A stretch of 64,000 nt of DNA from Harmonia axyridis (Eukaryota; Arthropoda; Insecta; Coleoptera; Coccinellidae). The DNA lies in NCBI RefSeq assembly GCF_914767665.1, contig NC_059507.1, positions 17,668,218-17,732,217 on the forward strand, written 5' to 3'. Of the stretch, positions 24,181-36,639 are shown one piece after another. Position 1 is the stretch's first letter. The number at the start of each line of letters is the position of its first letter. A program made the position numbers and the translations under genes. The notes beneath the pieces were generated by a model that did no database searches, was not told where the DNA came from, and worked only from the letters and a program-made list of their open reading frames with translations.

Positions 24181-24183
<3 letters not shown>

Positions 24184-24239
<56 letters not shown>
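24184..24239. repeat. (TA)n microsatellite
   Basis: TA tract between Penelope-A copy 2 and the family D fragment. Confidence 0.95.
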
Positions 24240-24697
<458 letters not shown>

Positions 24698-24820
24698 GAA
24701 AGCATGGGAATTGAGGACAGGTATAAGTATCTCGGTGTACAACAGACATATGAGGTCAAGGAGAAAGAGAACAAAAAGGGGGTAGAGGAACAAATGATGA
24801 CACGAGTTGAAAAGATACTC

Positions 24821-25745
24821 TGTAACGATACGATCGTTACAACTTTCTTTCTTTTCAAAATTTAAATTTATTCATTACATATTGGTTGTACCGTCACTGC
24901 ATTTGTACGTGTATCGAAGAATTCAGATTTGCAGATGGGCGCATGTTTTCAATCTGATAAGATATTAATCGGTTATTCGAAGATTTTATTCTTTCTTTTT
25001 TCTGCTTTGTCTGGTGAATGAAATAAGTCATCAGAGTTGAGTTCTTGATATAGATATTTTTTTTGTTTTAAATTTTGAGATTCAGTTAATATTTCATAGT
25101 TTCTATTGGTTTAGTGAAACTCAATTAAAAATTGAGTTTTTGGGTGAAGCCCAGAATTTCGATTTTGAACATATATTTCCAAGATTGAACTTCGTTGACC
25201 AACATCCAACTTCGAAGGGTCCATCACACCTGAAAACTGTGGTCATAAGAACCTGGAAATCCTTATATGGTGCTGTGACAGTATCGTACCAAATCAGATG
25301 GTTCTTCGTGCATGGGAGCACTTCACCTGGATTTTAAATGCTAATGGAAGTATTCTGCTATGTATTTTGTAATTTCATTTGATATCCAATTTATATAATT
25401 TCGTATGCTCTATTTCATTTTTCATTTGAGACATTTCGCTTCGAAGCTATTCATAATAATTTTCATTGTTGAGATTCAATTGTAAGCAGCTATTTTTCAA
25501 TATTTCACTCTTAACTTTTCATTACAATTTGATCAATTTAGTGGATCATTTCATCTTATTAATAAATCTCTGAAAGTGGATGGGTTTGTTTTTGTGTGGG
25601 AACCAAAGCCTTCGAAATTGCTTTCTTTTTTTTTTTTGAAAATAGGTTCCGGGCTAGCTACAACCTATTAACCCCGACCACCTCTCCGACTGAAGCTAGT
25701 AAGTAACAGATCTCTGAAGAGAGGAGAAACACTAAATTGGTTACA
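24821..25745 (+). repeat. 5' LTR of the gypsy element
   Basis: 925 bp. It differs from the 3' LTR by one T in a poly-T run (about 25627-25638) and a T/C change near 24893. A polyadenylation-like AATAAA lies at 25561-25566. The 65-codon open frame inside it occurs identically in both LTRs and is not taken as a gene. Confidence 0.95.
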
Positions 25746-25751
25746 CAATTT

Positions 25752-25769
25752 TGGCGCCCAACGTTTGGG
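25752..25769 (+). promoter_or_regulatory. primer binding site
   Basis: TGGCGCCCAACGTTTGGG starts 6 bp after the LTR. The leading TGG is the expected complement of a tRNA CCA end. I cannot name the tRNA without a search. Confidence 0.7.
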
Positions 25770-25937
25770 GCGAATTTTTCGTATTTTGCATCCTTTGTTA
25801 AAATTTTTGCAATTTTGAAGGCTCCTCACACGATCACATATTCATAGATATCTTCTTCACATTACAAGGTATAGCACGACAAGTAATTGTCTCAACTGGT
25901 ATTTGTCTCCACAACATTTTTCACTTTAATCTTCATT

Positions 25938-27216
25938 ATGGTTAAATTGAATCCAAATTATTTGAGAAGTTTCGAACTAACCTATGAAATATCAATAAGG
26001 GGTATTGTTCCCCCCACTACTGTTCAGGAAAAACGGAAAGTTTTAAGAGGTCTTTTATCTCAGGAAAATTCCGACAGGAGTTTTGTTGAAATATCGGACA
26101 CATATAAGTTTGATGAGAATGTTAAAGAAATTGGTGATACCTTAAATGACATTGAGGCTTTACTGCAACATCTTAGTGATGAATCTTCTGATGATGAAAA
26201 AAAGTTGGAGTCTAGAATAACTCACGCCACAGGGCGAATTTCGAGGTTGTTCGCCCAATCAGAATTTGAAAACAATGTTAAACAAGAACTTTTGAAAAGA
26301 GTATTAATTTTGGAAGCGGATTTTTCGGATAGGCATGTTAATAGAAATCCAATTGTTCAATCGCCATCTCATTCATCACAAAATAACAATCCATTACAAT
26401 CATCAACTCCAACTCATCATAGTGCAGCAGGTTTTTCGGTGCCTACTAAAAAGGTCCCAGTTTATAAATGGGGTATAAAGAAATTTTCTGGAAAAGAAGA
26501 TTTATTATCTTTTTTAGAATTGATTGACTCGTTAAAATTTTCAAGGGGTTGTGATAATGCCGATCTTTTTGATTCAGCTGCCGATCTTTTTGAAGGCAAT
26601 GCTTGGACGTGGTGGCATAATAACTTTCTGAAAAATAGATTTAGTGATTGGTCTGATCTAGTTTCTAAACTAAAATCGACTTTTCTTCATAGTAGTCATG
26701 ATGAAATTAAGTTAGCCGAGATCAAGTCAAGAAAGCAATCAATTAGAGAATCAGTAACTATGTTCATCACAGATATGGAATGTCAATTCAATAGATTAAA
26801 TTCTTCACCTTCTGAAAAGGAGATTGTTGGAATCATAAAAAATAATTTATTACCCGATTATATGAAGGCTTTAGTTTTTCAGGATGTTGAGACTATTACG
26901 GGATTTAACTTCCCTTTGTAAAAAAGTTGAAGATGTTCTGTCACTCAATCTTTCTTCGGGTCCTAGAGGGGCTATTGTCTCCGCAATTTCTTCTAATGTA
27001 AAATGTTGGAATTGTAATATGTCAGGGCATGTTTTTTCGGATTGTCAAAAGGCAATGAGGAAGTTTTGCTATTTGTGCGGAAAAGTTGATTTTACCAAAC
27101 GTAACTGCCCTAACTGTTCAAAAAACGCGAGCAGGTACTGCAATCAGGCAGACGTTGCAGGACCTTCGGGAGAACAAGCAAAGCATGCCAACAAGATTCA
27201 CAACGGGAACAAGTAA
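25938..27216 (+). pseudogene. gypsy gag (capsid + nucleocapsid)
   Basis: Translation most likely starts at ATG 25938 (MVKLNPNYLRSFELTYEI). The upstream in-frame codons back to 25887 would add a hydrophobic stretch not typical of gag. A long capsid region includes WTWWHNNFLKN and LSFLELIDSLKF. Near 26895-26920 a one-base frameshift moves to the frame encoding the nucleocapsid, with a CCHC knuckle CWNCNMSGHVFSDC and a second Cys-rich unit CYLCGKVDFTKRNCPNC that lacks the His. Gag would form the particle and bind RNA. Confidence 0.82.
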
Positions 27217-30200
27217 TTCATATAGATTTTGAGTCTGAAAGGAGAAGATGGCGTGAATGGCTCATCACAGTTAAAAATTTTTATGGTAACAAAGTTATAC
27301 CCACAAAACCATCTCTTTCGGACTTGAAGTCTTCAAAATATCATCCTGTTGAGATGAGTCCAATTTTAGCTAATAAATTTAGTGATAATCGTCCTTACAT
27401 ATCGGTTAAAGTATTCAATGATTCGGTAACAGCTTTGTTGGACAGTGGGAGCAACGTTTCAATCATGGGTAATTCGGCTCTCTTTTTGTTGAAGAAATAT
27501 AATTTGTCCTTGAATTATAATGTATCTGTTCAGGTCTCGACAGCAGATGGACAAGAGCAGAACACACTAGGTTTTATTCATGTTCCTATTTGTTTAGAGG
27601 GTACATCAAAAACAATAAAACTTTTAGTTGTTCCTTCTATTGCGCACAAATTAATTTTGGGGATGGACTTTATCCGATGTTTTGAACTGTCCATAGATTT
27701 TAGGGATAATTCATTCAATTCAGAAATGTTGAATATTTCTGCGATTCGTGCTATACATGGCCCTGAATCTCTGACTAAAGAGCAAAAAGCTCAACTCGAT
27801 AGTGTTGTCAATTCGTTCGAGAATATCAGCCCTAAAGCTAAATTGGTAAAACTAATTTATACACCCATCACATAGACACCCAGGGTTCGAAACCAATAAA
27901 GCAGAGGCAATTTCCTTTGTCTCCGGCTATGTTGAAGATTTTGAATAATGAGGTAGACGAAATGTTGAAATTGGACATAATCAGACCGGTAACTGAATGT
28001 TCTCCATGGTTAAGTCCTTTGTGGTTAGTCAAAAAGAAGGACGGTTCATATAGGGTGTGCTTCGACGGTCGGAAGCTAAATTCTACCACGTTACCGGATA
28101 GTTATCCTATGCCCTTAATAGATTCTATTATCAGCAAAGTTCGAGATGCACAATATCTTTCCTCATTAGATTTGAAACAAGCCTTCTTTCAAATTCCTTT
28201 AGACAAAGAATCTCAATTAAAAACAACTTTTGCTATTCCTGGTAGAGGTCTCTTCTAAGTTGTACCTTTTGGTTTGAATAATAGCGCCCAAGCTATGTGT
28301 AGGTTAATGGATAGAGTTATAGGTCCTTCAGTGGAACCTTGGGTATTTTATTATATTGATGATATTGTTGTAGTAACCCCAGATTTCGAAACTCATATAC
28401 GTGTGTTGAAGGAACTTTACTCAAAACTTAATAACGCTAACTTGACTGTTAATTTCGATAAATGTAAATTTTGTCGGTCTTCATTGAATTTTCTTGGTTT
28501 TGTTGTGGATAAGGATGGGCTGAGAACAGACCCCGATAAAGTTCAGGCAGTATTAGAATATCCCACTCCTACAAATACTACTCAAGTCAGACGATTAATT
28601 GGTTTAATTGGATATTACAGGAGATTTTTGGAGAATAGCTCAACAATCTGTGCTCCTATCACCGATCTTCTCAAAGGAAGAAAGAAGGGGCAACCTATCG
28701 TTTGGACAACGGAGGCTGATGAAGCATTCACAAACATTAAGAAAATGTTGACTACTGCACCAATACTTGCCAGTCCTGACTTCTCAAAACGTTTCTTCGT
28801 TGCTGCTGATGCTAGTAATTATGGAGTAGGAGGAGTTTTATTCCAGGAAGAAAATGGCTTTGAGCATCCTATAGCTTACTGCAGTAAGTAGCTTAACAAA
28901 TGCCAAAAAAATTATACCACTACAGAGAAGGAACTATTGGCTATAGTTTTCTCTATCGATAAATTCAGACCTTACATTGAAGGTACTGAATTTACTGTTA
29001 TCACTGATCATTCATCCTTAAAGTGGTCGAATTCGATGAAGGATCCATCTCCACGTTTAGCCAGATGGATAACAAAGTTGTCACAACATAAGTTTGACAT
29101 CGTCCATAGAAGCGGTTCTCTCAATAAAGTGGCAGATTCTCTATCCAGAATTCCGGAAAGCCATAAAGACGAGATTGCTGTGCTTGATCTGAAGGATATG
29201 AAAACTGACACTTGGTATCGACGTATGCTGTGTGAAGTACAGAAAAATCCTCAAAAGTATCCCGATTTCAAAGTAGAAGGTGAAGTTTTATACAAGCATA
29301 TACTTCCTCAATCTAGACTTTGTGACGATTCTCCAGAATGGAAAATTGTCATTCCATGTCCTCATAGGAAAGAAGTCATGAAAATGTATCATGATGATCC
29401 TCTTGCTGCTCATTTGGGTATTTATAAAACATTGTCACGTATATCACAACTATATTATTGGCCAAAAATGAGGAAACAGGTGAGAAACTATATTTTGAAC
29501 TGTAAAGTCTGTGCTTCTTGTAAAAGTAGTAATCTTCCTCAGGCAGGACTTATGGGCAAAAATAGAGACATACGTTTTCCATTTCAATTAATATCGGCTG
29601 ATTTATTAGGACCTTATCCTAGATCGAAAAGCGGCAATAGATATCTTTTAGTAGTAACTGACTGGTTCACCAAATTTGTCTTCATACATCCCTTAGCGAA
29701 AGCAACTAGTAAGTCTATCGTGAAATTCCTAGAATATAATGTATTTTTGATATTCGGAGTACCTCAAATTTTCGTTGCCGATAATGGACCTCAGTTTATT
29801 TCTAGTGAATTCAAAAATTTGATGAATAAATATAAAGTACAGAAAATTTGGTTCAATGCTCGATATTTTCCACAGGCAAACCCAACTGAAAGAGTCAATA
29901 AGACTATTGTAACTGCTATAAGATCTTATATACAGGATGATCACAAACTCTGGGATGAAAATATCCATCAAATAGCACAAGCTATTCGCCTAGCTAAACA
30001 TGAGGTCACTAAGTTATCCCCTTCATATTTATGTTTTATGAGGAACGTCCCAACTGATGGTTCATTTTATGGAAAGATTTCGGAAAGAGATAATAATTTT
30101 ATAGATATTTCTGGGAATGTATTAGACCCCGAAGTTCAGCTTAAAGTCCCTGAACTATTCGAGGTTGTTGCATTCGCATGAATTAAATAAGGGTCGATAT

Positions 30201-30458
30201 AATTTAAGACGTAGGGATGTCAGATTTCGAGTGGGAGACAGGGTTTGGAAGAAGAATTTTATGTTATCCAATGCAGCTAATGATTTTTCCTCTAAGTTAG
30301 CACCTAAGTATATTCCTTGTGTTATTCATAGAGTTCTTTCACCCTTGGTATACAATTTGAGGGATCTCAATGGAAATGACCTGGGTAATTTTCATGTTAG
30401 CCATTTGAAGTTGGATATTAGTGATAGTGGCACTGATGATCAGAACGACAATTATTAG
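27198..30458 (+). pseudogene. gypsy pol (protease, reverse transcriptase, RNase H, integrase)
   Basis: The protease frame reads from about 27198 (REQVIHIDFES) and has the catalytic LLDSGSNVSIMG (near 27430) and LILGMDFI. A frame change near 27870 leads to the reverse transcriptase (WLVKKKDGSYRVCFDGRKLN, SLDLKQAFFQIPL, catalytic YIDD at 28352-28363). A TAA at 28256-28258 replaces the Gln expected before VVPFGL. RNase H follows (AADASNYGVGG), with a TAG at 28889-28891. The integrase has the HHCC finger (CKVC), then D, D and E in ADLLGPYPRS, VADNGPQF and NPTERVNK. A frameshift near 30165 precedes the C-terminal GRYNLRRRDVRFRVGDRVW. Confidence 0.88.
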
Positions 30459-31235
30459 TACCAAATATAATTTTCATTTTTTTTATTAATTCACATTTTT
30501 TGTATGTTGAGGTCATTTATTTGATTTTCAGCTTAGTGTTTTTTTTTTTTTTTTTATTTTTGAATTTTCTCAATTGATAAACTTGGACAGACAGCTTTTA
30601 GCTGGGGCTTTCAGTTATGAATATTGAATTCCCATATTTTTGGTTATTTTGGCATAGAGATTATGCATTGGGTATGTAAGTTTGCATAAATATTCTGTCT
30701 GTCCGAAATTTGTCATAAGCGATTGGTTACTATTCAGTGAAACTAATTTTTGGATAGATTTTTCAACTGCTTTTGTTTAGATTCACAATATTTTCAGATT
30801 TTCTCTTTTTGTAATTGATTCGAATAGATTAGCACCAATAATTTTACCTTATGTAGTATTTTGAGTGTGAGATAGTATCTCACTGGCGCCCAACTTTGGT
30901 TTTTTGTTGTTCTTTCTATCTTTTAATGTCGTTCTGATTTGATCTCCTATTTTGTCGTGGGTTATAAATTATATTATGAAAAGGGTGGTAGGGAGGAGAG
31001 TCAGATTGGTTGTGTATAGTTTCTTGAAGCTATATACTGCCAACCTTGAACTGTTCACTGAGTGGTTTATTTTAGAACTTTTCAAACCAAATTAAAGAAG
31101 AACCGTAGAACTGTTCTCTTTTTAGCTACTCATATCATTGAGAGCATCATGAAATAACCTTGAATTATTTGTGATTCGTAATTATAATTGTATGTTTTGT
31201 TTAGAAATCTGATGTGGGGACAAATATCTTTCATA
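30459..31235 (+). other. gypsy 3' untranslated region, left part
   Basis: Non-coding and T-rich, with no env-like open frame. It ends at the TA where the foldback element inserted. Confidence 0.6.
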
Positions 31236-31237
31236 TA

Positions 31238-32280
31238 TCGGGTGTCCCAAGGTGAGTGGCCTATTAGATTATTATGGAAACTATTGATGGTAAAGATTTC
31301 AAATTTTGTGGATAGATATTTGGCCATGTAAGGTACATTTTCAAAATAATTTCACATTTCCAGTGTTGCCGGATGTACGACAATTTGGCAACAACTTTGT
31401 TATTTTGAATGGGACATCCGGTATTTCTATTTTTTTTATGATACTCCATAAAATATTGAATCTATTCACTCTTACTTTTCCATCCCTATCTTCGACGGTT
31501 TTTGAGTTATTAATTATTTTTCGAAATTTTAGATCAAATTGGCGTATTACGAAAATGACTCTAGTTCGCTCAATATTTGAGATTTGAGTCAGAAATTTTG
31601 CAGGTCGTTAAATATTGATCTGATTTGTGTCACTGCTTCTGAATTATGGTTGTCAATAATACAGGACGGACCAAAAAAAATCATCATTTGCCAAGTCACA
31701 AAATTGTAAAAAAGTCTGTGTAAGTGAATAGAAGAATTGTAGAATGTGTTGAACTGATTCCAAAAATTGAAAAATATACTAGGGGTCTAATTTGAAAAAA
31801 TAGACTTTTTTACAATTTTGTAACTTGGCAATTGATGATTTTTTTTGGTGTGTCCTGTATTATTGACAACCATAATTCAAAAGCAGTGACACAGATCAGA
31901 TCAATATCTAACGACCTGCAAAATTTCTGACTTAAATCTCAAATATTGAGCGAGCTAGAGTCATTTTCGTAATACGCCAATTTGACCTAAAATTTCGAAA
32001 AATAATTAATAACTCAAAAACCGTCAAAGATAGGGATGGAAAAGTAAGAGTGAATAGATTCAATATTTTATGGAGTATCATAAAAAAATAGAAATACCGG
32101 ATGTCCCATTCAAAATAACAAAGTTGTTACCAAATTGTCGTACATCCGGCAACACTGGAAATGTGAAATTATTTCAAAAATGTACCTTACATGGCCAAAT
32201 ATCTATCCACAAAATTTGAAATCTTTACCATCAATAGTTTCCATAATAATCTAATAGGCCACTCACCTTGGGACACCCGA
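31238..32280. mobile_element. foldback (long inverted repeat) DNA element inside gypsy
   Basis: Two arms of about 480 bp (31238-31718 and 31802-32280) are nearly perfect inverted copies around an ~83-bp loop. The ends read TCGGGTGTCCCAAGG and its complement, and TA lies on each side (31236-31237, 32281-32282), suggesting a TA target duplication as in Tc1/mariner-type elements. It is non-coding and would need a transposase from elsewhere. Confidence 0.85.
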
Positions 32281-32517
32281 TATAGTAATGTCTATTAGTA
32301 ATATTTTTTTTTGTTTTATTGGACTGAAGAGGGTACAGACACAAACTTCCTGTAGCGCACTGTCCAATAGGTTTGCTGACCATCTAGCATACCATGTCTC
32401 CTTTCTATTTTTGATGGGTACTTGTTTCGAATATGATTAATTTCTATTTCAATATTTAAACATTAAAATTTTTGCCACTTTCAGGGTTTTATGCACTCAT
32501 TTTTTTTTTTTTTTTTT

Positions 32518-32534
32518 GGTGGGTAGAGGAGATG
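32518..32534 (+). promoter_or_regulatory. polypurine tract
   Basis: GGTGGGTAGAGGAGATG lies immediately before the 3' LTR, where the plus-strand primer for an LTR element is expected. Confidence 0.7.
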
Positions 32535-33460
32535 TGTAACGATACGATCGTTACAACTTTCTTTCTTTTCAAAATTTAAATTTATTCATTACATATTGGT
32601 TGTACCGCCACTGCATTTGTACGTGTATCGAAGAATTCAGATTTGCAGATGGGCGCATGTTTTCAATCTGATAAGATATTAATCGGTTATTCGAAGATTT
32701 TATTCTTTCTTTTTTCTGCTTTGTCTGGTGAATGAAATAAGTCATCAGAGTTGAGTTCTTGATATAGATATTTTTTTTGTTTTAAATTTTGAGATTCAGT
32801 TAATATTTCATAGTTTCTATTGGTTTAGTGAAACTCAATTAAAAATTGAGTTTTTGGGTGAAGCCCAGAATTTCGATTTTGAACATATATTTCCAAGATT
32901 GAACTTCGTTGACCAACATCCAACTTCGAAGGGTCCATCACACCTGAAAACTGTGGTCATAAGAACCTGGAAATCCTTATATGGTGCTGTGACAGTATCG
33001 TACCAAATCAGATGGTTCTTCGTGCATGGGAGCACTTCACCTGGATTTTAAATGCTAATGGAAGTATTCTGCTATGTATTTTGTAATTTCATTTGATATC
33101 CAATTTATATAATTTCGTATGCTCTATTTCATTTTTCATTTGAGACATTTCGCTTCGAAGCTATTCATAATAATTTTCATTGTTGAGATTCAATTGTAAG
33201 CAGCTATTTTTCAATATTTCACTCTTAACTTTTCATTACAATTTGATCAATTTAGTGGATCATTTCATCTTATTAATAAATCTCTGAAAGTGGATGGGTT
33301 TGTTTTTGTGTGGGAACCAAAGCCTTCGAAATTGCTTTCTTTTTTTTTTTTTGAAAATAGGTTCCGGGCTAGCTACAACCTATTAACCCCGACCACCTCT
33401 CCGACTGAAGCTAGTAAGTAACAGATCTCTGAAGAGAGGAGAAACACTAAATTGGTTACA
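32535..33460 (+). repeat. 3' LTR of the gypsy element
   Basis: 926 bp, almost identical to the 5' LTR, ending GTTACA just before the second ACTC. Confidence 0.95.
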
Positions 33461-33464
33461 ACTC

Positions 33465-34637
33465 ACCTCACAGCTGTCAGCCAAAAACAAGATCACAGCT
33501 ATCAACATCTGGGCACTACCTGCTTTTACCTATACCGCTGGAATCCTCAAATGGTCTAAAACAGATTTAGAAAGGCTGGACAGGAGAGTAAGGACAGCAT
33601 TCACGCAAAGCGGAATATTGCACCCGAACTCCGCAATATAGAGACTATACCTGCCGCGAAGTATAGGGGGCCGCGGACTAAGCAGCATTCAAAACTCCTA
33701 CCTGAAAGAGAACGAAAAAATTAAAACATATTTCGATAAGGGTTACTTACCTGTCCATAGGCTATTGTCATCGCTGAGTGGTGCATGTGCAAATCCTGAC
33801 AGAGCCGAAACGTCGGAACCTGTAGAAGAGAGTCTCGATGAGAAATGGAGACAACAATGGCAAGCGAAACCTCTGCATGGGCGGTTTTACGCAAATCTGC
33901 ACCAGCCAGAGGTTGATATTAAAACTTCCAACACTTACCTGACACAAGGATACCTCTTTTCCCAGACAGAGGGCACCTTCCTGGCCATTCAAGATCAGGT
34001 GGTTCCAACACGGGTCTACACAAAACATATTATGAAACAAAATATAGAATCAACCAAATGTAGACTCTGTAACCAGCAAGAAGAATCGATACAACACCTC
34101 TCATCGGGATGCTCAACTATAGCCAGCACAAAATACCTAAATAGGCACAACAACATGGGCAAGGTGGTACACCAACTCATATGCCTGAAAGAACGACTTG
34201 TCCCACATTTCACTCCGCACCATGTGTACAGTCCACAGGCCCTGCTGGAGAACAACGACACCAAGATCTATTGGGATATCCCAATAATAACCGATCAGAG
34301 TGTGGAAAACAACAGACCTGACGTGGTGGTATGGGATAAAAAGACAAATAGTGCCATAATCATAGACTTTGCAGTGCCTCTAGATCAAAATCTCGGAAAA
34401 TCCTATAGAGAAAAAGTGGCAAAATACGAGACACTGGCAAGGCAAATTAAGATAATGTGGAATTTGCAGAGAGTGGAAATAAAACCTCTCATCATAAGCT
34501 GTAATGGGCTCGTCCATAAGAAAACCGTGCAGCATCTGCAGGAACTCCAGCTTCCCAACAATGCTATCTGTTGGATGCAGAAGGCCGTTCTACTGGGGAC
34601 GGTTAACATCATCCGCCAGGTGCTTTACTCCTATTGA
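33465..34637 (+). pseudogene. R4-3 polyprotein C-terminal part (zinc finger + restriction-like endonuclease)
   Basis: This continues the frame of 24703-24820 ([16 protein letters not shown]). A TAG at about 33641 replaces the Asn found in R4-1 (HASVNRLYIP). The rest is open to 34637: KPLHGRFYANLH, QDQVVPTRVYTKHIM, CCHC finger CRLCNQQEESIQHLSSGC, and the endonuclease core NRPDVVVWDKK with IIIDFAVPLDQN. It lacks the reverse transcriptase. The gypsy insertion interrupts it upstream. Confidence 0.83.
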
Positions 34638-34755
34638 AGGTGACGACAGGATTTTTACCTTGGTGCTCCCACCCGGTTGATCCTATATAACCACGAAAGT
34701 GTGAAGGGAAAAAAAAATATATATATAATGGATAAGAATGTATATATATATAGAA

Positions 34756-34757
<2 letters not shown>

Positions 34758-34827
<70 letters not shown>
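34758..34827. repeat. (TA)n microsatellite
   Basis: TA tract after the R4-3 tail. The preceding 40 bp contain AATGGATAAGAATG, a scrap of the Penelope-C end sequence (compare about 17818-17831). Confidence 0.9.
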
Positions 34828-34829
<2 letters not shown>

Positions 34830-35039
34830 TTTGTTTGACCGCTTATACAGACCCGAATCGATATACTCTACCGACTTTTCAGTCCAAAACTGACGTTGTC
34901 AGACCCGACTCCGGGTCTGGTAGCGTTTAACCATATATTTTTGTTCAGGGACGTTCGGGGATGCCAGGGATAAATTTTCAGCCGGGTGTGAAAAATCGGT
35001 GAAACATCATAATATATACAGAAAACTTCAGGGTTCGGC

Positions 35040-35215
35040 CAGTGCGAGGGCGCTTATATCGAGAGTAACACGCTGTATATAATTGATATATTCGATCGAC
35101 TACTCCAGACCCTAAATATGACAACGCTGTAGATTGTATATAAACTTAAACCTCACACTCCGCACTGCTTATACAAACCCGGTATATAGGACCGACGTCG
35201 ATAGAAATCATTTTT
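35040..35215 (+). repeat. module copy 1 in the palindromic element
   Basis: This copy contains CACGCTGTATATAATTG, then GCTTATACAAACCCGGTA and GACGTCG. The same order recurs, diverged, at 38730-38925 and inverted at 39655-39850, with single parts near 34840, 35290 and 43150-43230. Confidence 0.45.
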
Positions 35216-36639
35216 TATTTGTTCTTATAGAGCTCGTAAATCGGATATTCCATTTTTCTGAAATATACATCTAAAAAACATACGATTTGAAGCTTATACA
35301 AACCTGGTACATTGAATCGACGTCATGAGAATTGGATAGTGATCCTTTCGATTATGAAACTAGCAGTCATACTTGAAGAATTTATTAAAACTAATAGTAT
35401 TTTTCCATAGGTAGTCGTTGTGATAAAAGCTTTCTTTTAGAAAACTTGGAATTCTGCTTAAGGGAACAGAGATACATGAAAAATTTTATGAGTGGTACTA
35501 ATTTTCTTATTAACTTGAATGAAACACATACGTGAACGTAAGAGGTTCTTTCATATACAATTTTTTTAAATCTGTCCCAAACGTAAAAATCCGAAGTTGA
35601 TGGAGCTGTACTTCTCACTGGGCACGAAACAGGTTCTGTCATATGTATCCTTCGATAAGGAAGCAATTCGTTCAAAAATATACCAACGTTGAGCCTAGAG
35701 TATGCGGAACACTCATTCTATTGAAAAATGATTTCACGCCTATCAATCAACGAAACTTCCAGAAAAGAAGTTTCTTATCTGTTTTCGAAAATTCTTCATA
35801 ATTCTCCTGCCTATGATTGCACGAAACTAGTGAATGCGGAACTTTCTCTTGAGAAAAAAAGAAGTAAATTCGCCAGATTCGAAAATATTTCTGGCAAATC
35901 AAAAGTTGCATGCCAAACATACTATTCAACCTCAAAGCGAAATAATTATCGAATTGGGATCAACGTGGAAAATGAAGAAGAAAAATGAACTAAGGTAGAA
36001 AATCTTTTAAGAATCAAAAGAACTTCAAATTAAGGGTTATCAATAAATATGACTCAAACGACCGCAAATGAGTCATACCAACTTATTCTCCACGGTTCAA
36101 GTCTTATTTGGAATCATCCTGTATAGAACTTGAGTTATTGTGTAGTGCAGCATGTTTTTCTGCTTGTTACAGGAGAGCTGCATGCGATCATTTTTCTCCA
36201 AAGACTTTGATCTTCGGATTTTGAAAAAAAAAATTATCAAGCAATTGAATTCGAATATTTGATGAGTAATTGTCGTTCGAAATCGATTCTGTCGGGCGCA
36301 GACATGATGAGTATAGAATCAAGTTTAATGATTTATGACTACCTATGATATAACTTCATTTTATATTGTTTTGTATAAACAATAAAAATATTATATAAAT
36401 GAACCGAATAAAAACCATGCTTCACAATCAAAACTATGTTGGAAATGATGGCCAATCATAAAAAGAACGGTTTGAATTCAATCAATTAGGAATGTTAAGG
36501 AAGAATACAATAGATTGGTATAGTGTTATGAGGAGATATTGAACGTTTTCTGTGAAATTCATAGGAATATCGAAACTAAAAAGAATGAATCAAAATAAAA
36601 TCATTGATATAAATGTTATATCGATAACTGGAATGATCT

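Larger units (their letters stand above)
22206..24183 (-). mobile_element. Penelope-like element family A, copy 2 (minus strand)
   Basis: The direct part (22206 to about 23912) is on the minus strand and ends inside the YVDD motif region. Beyond a 25-bp perfect palindrome at 23902-23926 lies an inverted copy of the 3' end (about 23927-24183). Both ends therefore carry the hammerhead-like motif and abut (TA)n. About 120 bp at 22245-22365 (containing GGAATTGTTGGGGATGTTG) interrupts the terminal sequence relative to copy 1. Confidence 0.88.
24821..33460 (+). mobile_element. Ty3/gypsy LTR retrotransposon (Osvaldo-like)
   Basis: Two LTRs of 925 and 926 bp, beginning TGTAAC and ending GTTACA, flank a gag-pol region. 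The insertion made a 4-bp target duplication, ACTC at 24817-24820 and 33461-33464. Domain order is gag, protease, reverse transcriptase, RNase H, integrase, as in Ty3/gypsy. No envelope gene is visible. The internal genes carry several breaks, yet the LTRs differ at only about two positions. A 1,043-bp foldback element sits in its 3' region. Confidence 0.92.

Noticed and set aside
25140..25337. 65-codon open frame present identically in both gypsy LTRs (also 32854-33051)
   Set aside because: It lies within the LTR, and identity of the LTRs explains its duplication. No known LTR protein resembles it.
33790..33830. CCTGACAGAGCCGAAACGTCGG, which looks like a hammerhead motif
   Set aside because: It is inside the R4-3 coding sequence, has no room for stem II between the two boxes, and its flanks do not pair.
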